From the NCBI GenBank assembly GCA_900468535.1, contig UBTY01000019.1, positions 1 to 54,999 on the forward strand: a DNA stretch of 54,999 nt, given 5' to 3'. The notes below the pieces were generated by a model that worked only from the letters and a program-made list of their open reading frames with translations, was not told the origin of the DNA and did no database searches. Both the position numbers and the translations under genes were made by a program. This document shows, one piece after another, positions 10,243-18,896 of the stretch (its first letter is position 1; every line of letters begins with the position of its first letter). The stretch is from Hyphomicrobiales bacterium. Lineage in GTDB: Bacteria > Pseudomonadota > Alphaproteobacteria > Rhizobiales > Rhizobiaceae.

Positions 10243-11227
10243 GCTTCGCCTGCTTGCCGGCGTCGGCAAGTGATTTCATCGGCCGTGGACCGATCTGCTG
10301 GATCACGATACCGGCAGCGAGGCAGCCGAGCTTGCCGCAGTCTTCAAGCGTACGGCCCTGTGTGTAGCCGTAGAGGAAGCCGGCGGCGAAAAGATCGCCC
10401 GCACCCGTTGTATCGACCAGTTCCTTGATCGTGATCGCATCCACGTAGAAACGTTCAGTGCCCTTGAGGATCACAGCACCGTTCTCGCTCATCGTCACGG
10501 CGGCGATCTTGCAGTCCTTGGCAATACTGTTCAATGCCACTTCGAAGTCGTCGGTCTCATAGAGCGCCAGCGCCTCCTGGCGATTGGCGAAGACGATGTC
10601 GACGGTGCCGGAACGCATCAGGTCGAGGAATTCACCGCGATAGCGGTCGACGCAGAAACTGTCGGACAGCGTCATCGACATTTCACGGCCGTTCTCGTGG
10701 GCAATGCGGGCGCATTCGCGGATCGCTTCCTTGGCGCGCGGTGGATCCCAGAGATAACCTTCGAAATAGGTGACCTTGGACTGCGCGACCACATCGGCCT
10801 CGACATCCTCTGGCCCGAGCTCTACGCAGGCGCCGAGATAGGTATTCATCGAGCGCTCGCCATCATCGGTAACGAAGATCATCGAGCGTGCCGTGGGCGG
10901 GAACTTGCCCTTCGGCTGCGTCTGGTAGTGAACGCCCTGTGCGCGGATGTCATGAGCAAAGATCTCGCCCAGCTGGTCTTCCGCTACCTTGCCGAAGTAG
11001 GCGGCCTTGCCGCCGAAGCTCGCGACGCCTGCTGCCGTGTTGCCGGCGCTGCCGCCGGAGGCTTCGACTGCCGGTCCCATGCGTGCGTAAAGAAGCTCGG
11101 CGCGCTCGGCATCGATGAGGTTCATCGCCGCCTTTGTGATCTTGTTGTCAATGAGGAACTGGTCGTCGCAACGCGCGATGATATCGACGATGGCGTTGCC
11201 GACAGTCAGAACATCGAATTTGGTCAT
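10235..11227 (-). CDS. PfkB-family carbohydrate kinase, adenosine kinase-like
   Basis: The 330-residue protein is a ribokinase/PfkB kinase. It has the N-terminal motif GGSAGNTAAGVASFGGKAAYFG (key residues 59-80) and the C-terminal ATP/anion-hole motif DTTGAGDLFAAGFLYG, whose aspartate is the catalytic base. The N-terminus VLTVGNAIVDIIARCDD and the overall length match the adenosine kinase group that is common in rhizobia, so adenosine salvage to AMP is the likely role. Other nucleoside or sugar substrates cannot be excluded from sequence alone. The gene stands alone. Confidence 0.9.
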   Translation of the reverse strand: MTKFDVLTVGNAIVDIIARCDDQFLIDNKITKAAMNLIDAERAELLYARMGPAVEASGGSAGNTAAGVASFGGKAAYFGKVAEDQLGEIFAHDIRAQGVHYQTQPKGKFPPTARSMIFVTDDGERSMNTYLGACVELGPEDVEADVVAQSKVTYFEGYLWDPPRAKEAIRECARIAHENGREMSMTLSDSFCVDRYRGEFLDLMRSGTVDIVFANRQEALALYETDDFEVALNSIAKDCKIAAVTMSENGAVILKGTERFYVDAITIKELVDTTGAGDLFAAGFLYGYTQGRTLEDCGKLGCLAAGIVIQQIGPRPMKSLADAGKQAKLT

Positions 11228-11401
11228 GAAAGGGAAGGTCCCGGTTTTGGTGATAGCCGGTGTCTGGTCTTAGCGGATTTTCGCAGTATGGGAAGTGGAA
11301 ATGGCACCGAGACGCCGCAGTCGCCGCTAAAATAGCGTCCTCGGTGTGCTGACAGCGCCAATCAGTACGGGAAGCGGCTGCTTGGCAGCCGCTATTGCCA
11401 G

Positions 11402-12259
11402 TTAGCGTTCTGCAAGCACGCGTGCCTGCACGGCTTGCTCTATCCCCTTGAGAGTGAGGAGGCGGGTTTCGGCGTCCGACAGAAGCGCCTCAGTGCGAGC
11501 AGCTGCCTCTGTCGACACCAGTATCTCGCCGGCGTCGGCCTGCGACTCTAGGCGAGCCGCCAGATTGACGGCACCACCGATCGCTGTGAAATCGCTGCGA
11601 AAGCTCGAGAACTCCCCGATCTCAACATCCCCGCTGTGGATTCCGACACCAACGCCGATCTTGCCGCCTCGGACGCCGGCATCAGCAGCGAGGCCGCTCA
11701 GCGCAGTCCTGCAATATCGCTGTATATCGAGCGCCGCCCTGACAGCCGCACTGGCATGATCTTTCCGAGTGATCGGAAAATTGAAGATCGCCATCAAGCC
11801 ATCGCCCATCTGCTTGTTGACGATGCCGTCATGGGCCCAGATTGCCTGCGCACACCGGTCCTGAAACAGGCTGACGATCTCGCTCAGTCTGACCGGTTCG
11901 ATCCGCTCGGACAGCGCCGTATACCCTCTGATGTCGGCGAACAGGATCGTCGCCTGCACGGTGACGTGACGCTGCTTCTTCACGTAGCGAAAGGAACGCT
12001 CGCAGATCGTGCAGATATTGGGGTTCATCTTGCTGCGGGTGATACCGAACGCCCGAAAGGGAAGCGCGAGAAGACCGCGGATCGGGATTGGCATATGCAT
12101 CTGGTCCCAGCAGCCACGGCAGATGGACGTGGTTCGTTGGTTGCCTGTTACAGTAGCGGAAACTGTGGTCATGCGGCTCAAATCCATTTCGGTCGACATG
12201 GCGTGCGGCGCGCACAACCAAGCTTCCGATATCCGAGTGTTTTTTGCAACTCCCGGCAT
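11402..12259 (-). CDS. Class III adenylate/guanylate cyclase with N-terminal double CxxC motif
   Basis: The C-terminal 180 residues form a class III nucleotide cyclase catalytic domain: TILFADIRGYTALSE carries the first metal aspartate, GDGLMAIFN the second, and TAIGGAVNLAARLESQA the transition-state region. The N-terminal part has CRGC and, about 36 residues later, CTIC, which could form one zinc or iron-sulfur site. The helix between them (LLALPFRAFGITRSK) is mildly hydrophobic. Product is presumably cAMP. Several in-frame ATGs (12259, 12199, 12187, 12172) lack a clear ribosome site; the true start may be at 12199 or 12172. Confidence 0.85.
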   Translation of the reverse strand: MPGVAKNTRISEAWLCAPHAMSTEMDLSRMTTVSATVTGNQRTTSICRGCWDQMHMPIPIRGLLALPFRAFGITRSKMNPNICTICERSFRYVKKQRHVTVQATILFADIRGYTALSERIEPVRLSEIVSLFQDRCAQAIWAHDGIVNKQMGDGLMAIFNFPITRKDHASAAVRAALDIQRYCRTALSGLAADAGVRGGKIGVGVGIHSGDVEIGEFSSFRSDFTAIGGAVNLAARLESQADAGEILVSTEAAARTEALLSDAETRLLTLKGIEQAVQARVLAER

Positions 12260-12431
12260 CGTCGCAAAAATGCCGTCTCCGCGTCATCTGGCCGTCATCA
12301 GCGGCCTCTATATCTCCTGTCAACGAAATTGGCAGGAACGGCTTGCGGGTCGTAGCCAATCCAGAAGGGAATGACGCCCTTCGACGAAACCGGAAGCGAT
12401 GCTGACCACGGATGAACTGGCAGCCTTGCAG

Positions 12432-12490
12432 ACCGGACTATCCGGTAGAGCCGGATGCGGAAAAGCGGGCGAGCCCCGCTTTTTTTGTTT
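12432..12490 (+). terminator. Leader hairpin plus Rho-independent terminator upstream of the AEC gene
   Basis: ACCGGA (12432-12437) pairs with TCCGGT (12441-12446). It is followed by AAAAGCGGG (12461-12469) pairing with CCCGCTTTT (12475-12483) and a T-run. No plus-strand gene lies upstream, because the cyclase is divergent. The structure is therefore either the end of a small RNA or a transcription attenuator in the leader of the AEC gene 75 bp downstream. A third CCGGA copy at 12451 could form alternative pairings. The rest of the 306-bp gap (12260-12565) holds no supported gene. Confidence 0.65.
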
Positions 12491-12565
12491 TTGTCGGATG
12501 TCGGTTTGTCATCGAAGGCGGTTTGCTGTTACGCATAGCGATCTCTCGCAAGGCAGCCGTTCTGA

Positions 12566-13513
12566 ATGTCAGCCATAATCTTCGACGTCCTCCCCATCTT
12601 CATCATGATCCTGATCGGCTGGCTGACGGTCAAGGCGAAGCTGATGAAGGCGGAAATCGGCGATGCCCTCAGCGAGTTCGTGTTCAAGATTGCGGTGCCG
12701 CTGCTGCTGTTTCGGACAATCGCCGCCGCCGATTTTCACGGAGCATCGCCCTTCCGTCTTTGGATCGCCTATTTCTCCGGCGTGGCGGTGACATGGATCG
12801 CCGCGCATATAGCGGCGACGCGGTTTTTCGGACGCGACGACCGCATCGGGGTCCTCGCCGGCGTTTCCTCCGCCTTCGCCAACACCATCTTCATCGGCCT
12901 GCCGCTTGTCCAGCGAACGGTCGGCGATAAGGGGTTGGTGCCGCTCTCGATCCTGATTGCTGTGCATCTGCCGGTCATGATGATTATCGGAACGATCATG
13001 ATGGAGCGCGCCGAACACAAGATCGGCGGAAAGCAGGAGCGCAGCGTTGCCAAGGTGGTCAGCCAGATCGCGCAGAACCTCGTAAAAAATCCGCTGGTGA
13101 TCGGTTTGGCTGCCGGCGCTGCCATGCATCTTCTTGGGCTTCAAATTCCCGGTCCGGTTCAGCTGATCGTCGATCAGATTGCCGGCGTCGCCGGTCCGGT
13201 CGCGCTTATCTCGCTCGGCATGGCGCTTGAGAAATACGGAATCTCCGGCAATGCCGGCATTGCCAGCGTCACCTCGGCCTTCAAGCTATTGTTGCTGCCG
13301 GCTTGCGTCTGGACGGCAAGCAACCTGCTCGGGCTGGAAAGCGATTGGACGGCGGCGCTCGTCCTGATTTCCGCGGTACCGACCGGCGTCAATGCCTGGC
13401 TGATCGCCAACCGCTTCGGTGTCGGTCACAGTCTGGCAGCGTCGACCATCACGCTGACCACGGCGCTCGGTGCGATCTCGGTGTCTTTCTGGGCCTATCT
13501 GTTAGGCGCATAA
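12566..13513 (+). CDS. AEC family (auxin efflux carrier-type) membrane transporter
   Basis: The 315-residue protein has about ten transmembrane segments in the two-fold inverted repeat of the AEC family. It starts with ALSEFVFKIAVPLLLFRTIA and has SSAFANTIFIGLPL and SLGMALEKYGI, the glycine- and asparagine-containing signature stretches. Bacterial AEC proteins export small carboxylates such as malate or malonate; auxin export is not implied. A terminator-like hairpin 75 bp upstream may control read-through into it. A bidirectional terminator follows immediately. Confidence 0.9.
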   Translation: MSAIIFDVLPIFIMILIGWLTVKAKLMKAEIGDALSEFVFKIAVPLLLFRTIAAADFHGASPFRLWIAYFSGVAVTWIAAHIAATRFFGRDDRIGVLAGVSSAFANTIFIGLPLVQRTVGDKGLVPLSILIAVHLPVMMIIGTIMMERAEHKIGGKQERSVAKVVSQIAQNLVKNPLVIGLAAGAAMHLLGLQIPGPVQLIVDQIAGVAGPVALISLGMALEKYGISGNAGIASVTSAFKLLLLPACVWTASNLLGLESDWTAALVLISAVPTGVNAWLIANRFGVGHSLAASTITLTTALGAISVSFWAYLLGA

Positions 13514-13516
13514 CAA

Positions 13517-13540
13517 AAAGCCCGGCGTGAGCCGGGCTTT
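13517..13540. terminator. Bidirectional terminator between AEC and cytochrome c genes
   Basis: AAAGCCCGGC (13517-13526) and GCCGGGCTTT (13531-13540) form a perfect 10-bp stem with a GTGA loop, and T-rich ends on both strands. It separates converging genes. Confidence 0.85.
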
Positions 13541-13568
13541 GGTGATCTTTCTCAGATGTAAACAACGT

Positions 13569-14144
13569 TCACTGCGTGGCGCTGTCTGGTGCGTTCGGAT
13601 CCGGAAGCGCAACCGGAGAGTCAGCCAGCGTGTGAAGATAGAGGATGACGTTGGCGCGATCCGTATCTTTCGGAAGACCGGCAAAGCCCATGGCCGTGCC
13701 CGCGATATACTTCTTCGGTGCCGTCAGGAAATGGCTCAGGTGGTCGAACGTCCACTTTTCACTGCCGCCCTTGGAGAAATCCTTTATAGCCGACGAATAG
13801 GCAAAGCCTTCATGCGTCGCGATTGGACGATCGACGAGACCATAGAGGTTCGGACCGACTTTGTTCGGCCCCCCCTTGGTCGCGTCATGACAGGCCTGAC
13901 ACTTCTTGAAGACAACTTCGCCGGCTTTCGCGTCGGCCTTGGCAAGCAATTGCGCGATCGGAACGGCTGCCGCGGGCGCTGCTTCGCCGCCGCCCGAGGC
14001 GGATGCCTCTTCGGCTACGATTGCAAAGCCTTCCTTCTCCGGATTCTCCGAGTGAAAGATCCCCTCCGATGCGATAGAGACGGACATCAGGACGAACACC
14101 GTCCCGAGCAGCGCCCCCACCGCCGTATTCACGTAAGAATTCAT
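13569..14144 (-). CDS. cycM: Membrane-anchored c-type cytochrome (CycM-like)
   Basis: The 191-residue protein has an uncleaved N-terminal membrane helix (residues 7-26), an Ala/Glu-rich linker, and a class I cytochrome c domain with the haem-binding CQACH (C82, C85, H86) and a probable sixth ligand M152 in AGTAMGF. This layout matches CycM/c552 of alphaproteobacteria, which carries electrons to the aa3-type terminal oxidase. The ATG at 14144 is chosen because AGGGGAG stands eight bases before it; the upstream ATG at 14180 lacks this. The bidirectional terminator follows. Confidence 0.92.
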   Translation of the reverse strand: MNSYVNTAVGALLGTVFVLMSVSIASEGIFHSENPEKEGFAIVAEEASASGGGEAAPAAAVPIAQLLAKADAKAGEVVFKKCQACHDATKGGPNKVGPNLYGLVDRPIATHEGFAYSSAIKDFSKGGSEKWTFDHLSHFLTAPKKYIAGTAMGFAGLPKDTDRANVILYLHTLADSPVALPDPNAPDSATQ

Positions 14145-14298
14145 CTGCAATGCTCCCCTTGCAGCCGGCAGACATAACACCGGACCATCTTGAAATCGCG
14201 CGGAACCTATGTCTTTTGGCTATCCGTTGCAACAGTGTTAATCGGCTGCTGCGTGAGACTTTTTGACACTTTTCCGCCCGGATTAGAAGGCCCGAACA

Positions 14299-15054
14299 AT
14301 GACAAGTCCAAATTTAGATGACGTGCTCGTTCTGATACCTGCGCGCATGGCATCGACCCGCCTTCCCGGCAAACCGCTGGCCGATATTTGCGGACTGCCG
14401 ATGATCGTGCAGGTGGCATTGCGGGCTAAGGAAGCCGAGATCGGACGCGTCGTCGTCGCCGTCGACGACCAGGAGGTGTTCGACGTGGTCGCAGCCGCTG
14501 GCTTCGAAGTCATCATGACAAGCAAGGACCACCAGTCCGGTTCAGACCGCATCTACGAAGCGCTGATGAAGGTAGACCCCGAGGGACGGGCGAAATTCAT
14601 CGTCAACGTACAGGGCGATTTGCCGACGATCGAGCCGGAGACCGTTCGGGCCGCCTTGCGGCCGCTGGAGGATCCGGCAGTCGATATCGGCACGCTGACG
14701 ATCGAGATCGACGACGAGGCGGACAAGACGGCACCGCATATCGTCAAGATCGTTGGATCGCCTCTTTCCGAGAGCCGTCTCAAGGCGCTCTACTTCACGC
14801 GCGCGACGGCACCCTACGGCGACGGTCCGCTCTATCACCATATCGGTCTTTACGCGTACCGCCGTTCGGCCCTGGAGCGTTTCGTGACGCTCGGGCCCTC
14901 GGTGTTGGAAAAACGCGAGTCGCTCGAGCAGCTTCGGGCGCTCGAAGCCGGCATGCGCATCGATGTCGAGATCGTTGACACGGTTCCGCTCGGTGTCGAT
15001 ACTCCCGCCGACCTAGAAAAGGCGCGGCGCATTCTCTCCGCAAGAACGAAGTGA
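14299..15054 (+). CDS. kdsB: 3-deoxy-manno-octulosonate cytidylyltransferase
   Basis: KdsB activates Kdo with CTP to CMP-Kdo for lipopolysaccharide core synthesis in the cytoplasm. The 251 residues contain the nucleotide-binding [18 protein letters not shown] (about residues 12-29), the ERIYEAL-type [18 protein letters not shown] and the C-terminal [11 protein letters not shown] and [13 protein letters not shown] motifs. Length and motifs are those of the family. It lies 10 bp before pheA, so they are probably co-transcribed; this kdsB-pheA pair is common in rhizobia. Confidence 0.96.
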   Translation: MTSPNLDDVLVLIPARMASTRLPGKPLADICGLPMIVQVALRAKEAEIGRVVVAVDDQEVFDVVAAAGFEVIMTSKDHQSGSDRIYEALMKVDPEGRAKFIVNVQGDLPTIEPETVRAALRPLEDPAVDIGTLTIEIDDEADKTAPHIVKIVGSPLSESRLKALYFTRATAPYGDGPLYHHIGLYAYRRSALERFVTLGPSVLEKRESLEQLRALEAGMRIDVEIVDTVPLGVDTPADLEKARRILSARTK

Positions 15055-15064
15055 CGGATCTTCC

Positions 15065-15931
15065 ATGAATATCAAGACCAACAGGATCGCCTTCCAGGGC
15101 GAGTTCGGCGCGAACTCCGACATGGCGTGCCGCGACATGTTTCCGACCATGGAGCCGTTGCCGTGCCAGACGTTTGAAGACGCGTTCGTGGCGATCGAAA
15201 ACGGCGATGCCGACATCGGCATGATTCCGATCGAGAACACCATCGCCGGCCGCGTCGCCGATATCCATCACCTGTTGCCGGAATCGCGGCTGCATATCAT
15301 CGGCGAGTATTTCATGCCGATCCGCTTCCAGCTCATGGTGCTCCCCGGCGTCACGAAGGACGAGATCCGCACTGTTCATAGCCACATTCACGCGCTCGGT
15401 CAGTGCCGCAAGATCGTCCGTTCGCACGGCTGGAAGCCTGTCATCGCCGGCGACACTGCCGGTGCGGCCAAGCTCGTTCAGGAAACCGGCGATCGCTCCA
15501 TGGCGGCACTTGCGCCGCGTTTGGCCGCGGATCTCTATGGTCTGGATATCGTTGCTGAAAACGTCGAAGACACCGAGGACAACGTCACCCGCTTCGTCAT
15601 CCTTTCCAGGGACGAGGAATGGGCGCATCGTAGCTCTGCGGAAGAAAAGCTCGTGACGACGTTTGTTTTCAACGTCCGCAACATTCCGGCAGCCCTCTAC
15701 AAGGCGCTCGGCGGCTTCGCGACCAATAATATCAACATGACGAAGCTCGAAAGCTATCAGCTCGGCGGTAAATTCGTCGCGACGCAGTTCTATGCCGATA
15801 TCGAAGGGCATCCGAACGATCCCAACGTTCGCCGTGCGCTTGAAGAACTGCGCTTCTTCTCGGAGAAGGTCCGTATTCTCGGCGTCTACAAGGGCCACCC
15901 GATGCGCGGCCAGTTGCAGCTGCAGAAATGA
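15065..15931 (+). CDS. pheA: Prephenate dehydratase
   Basis: This 288-residue monofunctional enzyme converts prephenate to phenylpyruvate for phenylalanine synthesis. It starts with RIAFQGEFGANS, contains PIENTIAGRVADIHHLL, the catalytic TRF triplet in NVTRFVIL (about residues 174-181), and a C-terminal ACT regulatory domain with the ESYQLGGKF motif that binds phenylalanine for feedback inhibition. There is no chorismate mutase domain. It follows kdsB by 10 bp and is ended by a hairpin terminator. Confidence 0.96.
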   Translation: MNIKTNRIAFQGEFGANSDMACRDMFPTMEPLPCQTFEDAFVAIENGDADIGMIPIENTIAGRVADIHHLLPESRLHIIGEYFMPIRFQLMVLPGVTKDEIRTVHSHIHALGQCRKIVRSHGWKPVIAGDTAGAAKLVQETGDRSMAALAPRLAADLYGLDIVAENVEDTEDNVTRFVILSRDEEWAHRSSAEEKLVTTFVFNVRNIPAALYKALGGFATNNINMTKLESYQLGGKFVATQFYADIEGHPNDPNVRRALEELRFFSEKVRILGVYKGHPMRGQLQLQK

Positions 15932-15933
15932 GA

Positions 15934-15957
15934 AAGGACGCCTAAGGCGCCCTTCTT
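15934..15957 (+). terminator. Terminator after kdsB-pheA
   Basis: AAGG-A-CGCC (15934-15942) pairs with GGCG-C-CCTT (15946-15954) with one A-C mismatch, a TAA loop and a short T-rich tail. It begins three bases after the pheA stop codon. Confidence 0.7.
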
Positions 15958-15966
15958 GTTGCAAGC

Positions 15967-16335
15967 TTATTTATCCGGCTCACAGACGCGCAATCGATGG
16001 CCGTCGGGGTCCAGGACGACGAAAGTTGGACCGAAATCCAGATCCGTCAGTTCCTGAGCGATCGGCAGCTGTCGCTTTTGCCAGTCCTGATAGAGCGTCG
16101 AGACGCCATTCTCGCCGGGAACCATGAAGGCGATCTCCGCCCTGCTGCCGGTGGCGGATGGCTGCGGCGCAACCTTGCTCAGTCGCCAGAGACCGAGCGT
16201 GAAACCGCCATCAAGCGCGAACGCCACGAAGTTGGGCGCTTCGGCGACCGGATCGCGACCAAGAAGAGATCGGTAGAAGGCGGCGCTCTCGGCGGGGTTC
16301 TTGACGTAGAGGATGATAAGATTTGGGCTGTTCAT
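15967..16335 (-). CDS. VOC family (glyoxalase/bleomycin resistance fold) protein
   Basis: The 122-residue protein carries the paired beta-alpha-beta-beta-beta modules of the vicinal oxygen chelate fold: LIILYVKNPAESAAFYRSLLG at the start and GPTFVVLDPDGHRLRVCEPDK at the end, the latter with the usual metal-ligand glutamate. The family includes dioxygenases, glyoxalases and drug-binding proteins, so the substrate is open. It lies downstream of a 74-residue protein and a YafY-type regulator on the same strand, which may control it. Confidence 0.85.
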   Translation of the reverse strand: MNSPNLIILYVKNPAESAAFYRSLLGRDPVAEAPNFVAFALDGGFTLGLWRLSKVAPQPSATGSRAEIAFMVPGENGVSTLYQDWQKRQLPIAQELTDLDFGPTFVVLDPDGHRLRVCEPDK

Positions 16336-16439
16336 CGGATGTCCCTCGCATTCATGTGTCGGGTTCGGGCAAAGCGCCGCTGCGATTGCAGCGGCGTGCT
16401 GTGCCGTTCTCTTGGGAGATGTGTGGTTATCGGTTGCCG

Positions 16440-16664
16440 CTAGCCTTCCTGGCAGGGGCGGCGGCCCCAGTCGACGAAACCAAGATCCCGTTTCATCGTC
16501 TCTGACATGGCTTCCGGATCGAGGCGCGGATATCTGTTTTCTGCCATCCGGCGCGATGCATTCAGCATCATCCGCAAGAGCGGCGAATGCGGATAGCCGG
16601 CTGCTTCATGCTCGTCAGCGCGATTCTCGTGTGTCGATTGGGTGAAGTGCAGGTTCGTCATCAT
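16440..16664 (-). CDS. Small conserved-looking hypothetical protein
   Basis: This 74-residue reading frame is supported by a clear AGGAG ribosome site seven bases before its ATG and by its position between the VOC gene and the YafY-type regulator gene, all on the minus strand. It is hydrophilic, contains HSPLLRMMLNASRRMAENRYP and ends in DLGFVDWGRRPC. No signal peptide or membrane segment is present and I do not recognise a family. The second ATG, at 16661, is an alternative start. Confidence 0.6.
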   Translation of the reverse strand: MMTNLHFTQSTHENRADEHEAAGYPHSPLLRMMLNASRRMAENRYPRLDPEAMSETMKRDLGFVDWGRRPCQEG

Positions 16665-16699
16665 CGGTGCTCCTGTTTGGATTGGTACCGATAATAGCG

Positions 16700-16713
16700 C
16701 TGACCACTGTCAG
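16700..16713. promoter_or_regulatory. Inverted repeat, operator candidate for the YafY-type regulator
   Basis: CTGAC (16700-16704) and GTCAG (16709-16713) surround CACT in the 71-bp gap between the regulator gene and the 74-residue protein gene. It lies about 36 bp before the small gene's start, a suitable operator position. The assignment rests on symmetry and position. Confidence 0.4.
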
Positions 16714-16735
16714 TTTATGGCAGTAGCAAGCGTCC

Positions 16736-17419
16736 TCATGGAGCGATGTCCTGCTGGTCCCGCCATTCTTTCAGGAGCACGGCGCGGCGGCGCGGATAAC
16801 GCCCTTCCTGCGGGCTCATTTCGATGATGCGGTCAGTACGGAAGTGCCTGTAATCCTGGCGTAATTCGCACCACGCCACGATGACGCGCACGTGCTCGAA
16901 ATAGCTCAGCGCGAAGGGCCAGACGCTGCGGACAGAGACGGCTCCGCTTTCGTCCGAATAGGTTAGTTTGAGAATCCGTTCGCTGCGGATTGCTTTGCGG
17001 ATGGCATCAAGATCGGCTTTGTCTGCGATTGGCGGCCGCATGTGCACCAGAAGCGTCGAGGTCTCGAGATCGTCGCGCATCTCACGCGGCAGAACGTCGG
17101 CGATCTTGGCGAGAGCATCGGCGCCGGCGGCGGCCAGGCGTGGATCGGCGATCCGGGCAACCCATCGGGAGCCGAGAACGAGCGCTTCGATTTCATCCTG
17201 GGAAAACATCATCGGCGGCAGCATGAAGCCCGGCTTGAGCACGTAACCAAGCCCGGGCTCTCCCTCGATAAGGGCGCCCTGCGCTTGCAGGCTGGCTATG
17301 TCGCGATAGAGCGTACGGATGCTGACGCCCGTCTCCGTTGCCAAAACGGCACCGCTGACGGGGCGGCGATAGCGCCGCAGCGTCTGCAGCAAAGTCAGAA
17401 GGCGTTCGGAACGTGCCAT
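16736..17419 (-). CDS. YafY/YobV-type transcriptional regulator (HTH-11 plus WYL domain)
   Basis: Residues about 5-60 form a winged helix (LLTLLQTLRRYRRPVSGAVL, SIRTLYRDIASLQAQG) of the HTH-11 type. The C-terminal half has the WYL-like segment ILKLTYSDESGAVSVRSVWP and the terminal RTDRIIEM of WYL regulators, with the WYL core reading FALSYFEHV here. Such proteins are usually ligand-responsive and act on neighbouring genes; the candidate targets are the 74-residue and VOC genes downstream. NudC begins 21 bp upstream on the same strand. Confidence 0.88.
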   Translation of the reverse strand: MARSERLLTLLQTLRRYRRPVSGAVLATETGVSIRTLYRDIASLQAQGALIEGEPGLGYVLKPGFMLPPMMFSQDEIEALVLGSRWVARIADPRLAAAGADALAKIADVLPREMRDDLETSTLLVHMRPPIADKADLDAIRKAIRSERILKLTYSDESGAVSVRSVWPFALSYFEHVRVIVAWCELRQDYRHFRTDRIIEMSPQEGRYPRRRAVLLKEWRDQQDIAP

Positions 17420-17440
17420 GTCACGTGCCTCTGGTGGCGC

Positions 17441-18403
17441 TTAGGACTTCTTCCACTCGATCCAGTCGCGCATCAGCCGATGGGCGATCGCGCCCTTTGG
17501 CGGCGGTGCCTTGCCTGATGTGCCCGGGCGTTCGAGCATCTCGAGGGTTTCTTCACGTGTAAACCAGCGGCAGTCTTCCAGCTCCTGCCCGTCGAACTTG
17601 ATGGCCTGCGATTTTGCCTCGGCATAGCAGCCGATCATCAGCGAATGCGGCATCGGCCAGGGCTGCGAGGCATGATAACGGATACGCCCGGTGTGGATTG
17701 CAGACTCTTCCAGAGTCTCGCGCCGTACCGCGTTTTCGATCGTTTCGCCGGGCTCGACGAAGCCGGCGAGACAGGAATACATGCCTGGCGCGAAATGCGG
17801 GCTGCGGCCGAGAAGGCAAAGATCGCGTGCCTCGTCGACAACAAGCATGATGACGACGGGATCGGTGCGCGGAAAGATCTCGTGCCCGCAGGCCGAACAC
17901 ACGCGCTTGTACCCGCCGATGTGCGTTTCCATGCCTGAACCGCAGCGGCCACAAAACTTGTTGTCCCGGTTCCAGCGAATGAGGCTGGCACCTTGAGCGA
18001 ATTCGCCAAGCAACACGTCGTCGATCAGCATCTCGCGAAACAGCGAACGCCCGTCCGCTGGCTTGTACTGGCTGGTAAGCTCTTCCTCCGGCACGCCGAC
18101 CGGAACCGCAAGCCGTGGTTCGCCGCTCTTTCGGTAGCCGAGCAGCACCGTCTCATCCCAATTCGGACGCAGGTCCTTCAGCTCATATCGTGCAAACAGC
18201 GGATCGAGCACCTGTCCATCGTGCTTCAGGACCAGCTTGTCTCCGGCGAAGGCGAAGATGTGCGTCCCTTCCTTTGCGAGCGCCTTGTCAACGGATGTCT
18301 CGTCGCGATGTTCGGAATCGCGCATGAGGTCGTTGGCGGCGAAGGCAGTCAGGCTGCTGGGTTCCGGATGCGGAACATCCGAATCGAAAAGCGAACGGCT
18401 CAT
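17441..18403 (-). CDS. nudC: NAD(P)H pyrophosphatase NudC (NAD-capped RNA hydrolase)
   Basis: The 320-residue protein has the NudC architecture: an N-terminal domain, a zinc ribbon (CGRCG then CSACG, near residues 150-175), and a Nudix domain whose box reads GFVEPGETIENAVRRETLEES (key residues E-RE-EE). The NudC-specific SQPWPMPHSLM motif follows directly, about 16 residues after the box. The enzyme cleaves NADH to NMNH and AMP and removes NAD caps from RNA. Its ATG overlaps the stop of the HIT gene (ATGA), so the two are coupled. Confidence 0.95.
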   Translation of the reverse strand: MSRSLFDSDVPHPEPSSLTAFAANDLMRDSEHRDETSVDKALAKEGTHIFAFAGDKLVLKHDGQVLDPLFARYELKDLRPNWDETVLLGYRKSGEPRLAVPVGVPEEELTSQYKPADGRSLFREMLIDDVLLGEFAQGASLIRWNRDNKFCGRCGSGMETHIGGYKRVCSACGHEIFPRTDPVVIMLVVDEARDLCLLGRSPHFAPGMYSCLAGFVEPGETIENAVRRETLEESAIHTGRIRYHASQPWPMPHSLMIGCYAEAKSQAIKFDGQELEDCRWFTREETLEMLERPGTSGKAPPPKGAIAHRLMRDWIEWKKS

Positions 18404-18810
18404 GATGAAAGGGCTTCCCGCAACGTCTCTATGAATGCATCTCTTTTATCCGCCACATAGGGTTCCGCCTTGCCGAATCCCCAAACCGGGTTCGGCCAAT
18501 TGGCATCGCCGTCGAAGCGGGCAATGACGTGAACATGAAGCTGGCGGACGATATTGCCAAGAGCCCCGATATTGATTTTTGTCGCGCCGGTAATCTTCTT
18601 CAACGCCGAGGCAACCATATCGGTCTCGAATGTCAGCATCACCTGATCGAGCGGCGTCAATTCAAAGATTTCCGTAATGTCGGCGCGTCGCGGCACGAGG
18701 ATCAGCCACGGCCAGCGGGCATCCTTCGACAACCGCAGTTCACACAGCCCCGTGCGCATCACGGCGTCGCTGTCGCTTTCCAACCGGCGGTCGAGCTTGA
18801 AATCGTCCAA
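18400..18810 (-). CDS. HIT family hydrolase, TTG start
   Basis: This is a 136-residue histidine-triad protein with the catalytic QLHVHVIAR motif and the upstream NIGALGNIV segment. HIT proteins hydrolyse nucleotidyl bonds such as diadenosine polyphosphates or AMP-lysine. The reading frame is open back to an ATG at 18930, but that would run into the SRP RNA gene and add 40 lysine-rich residues. A TTG at 18810 is preceded by GGAGGA at seven bases' spacing and gives DDFKLDRRLESDS, the usual family N-terminus. It is coupled to nudC. Confidence 0.9.
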   Translation of the reverse strand: MDDFKLDRRLESDSDAVMRTGLCELRLSKDARWPWLILVPRRADITEIFELTPLDQVMLTFETDMVASALKKITGATKINIGALGNIVRQLHVHVIARFDGDANWPNPVWGFGKAEPYVADKRDAFIETLREALSS

Positions 18811-18896
18811 CGGGCATTCCTCCAGAGTTTTCCTCAGGCTAGCAGTTTTTTTTGAGCTTGGCTTGCTTTTGATCGCGATATTGCCGATATGTGCCT

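Noticed and set aside
12399..12577. 59-codon plus-strand frame before the AEC gene
   Set aside because: It runs through a strong terminator hairpin and its T-run and overlaps the AEC start; the structure is better explained as a leader.
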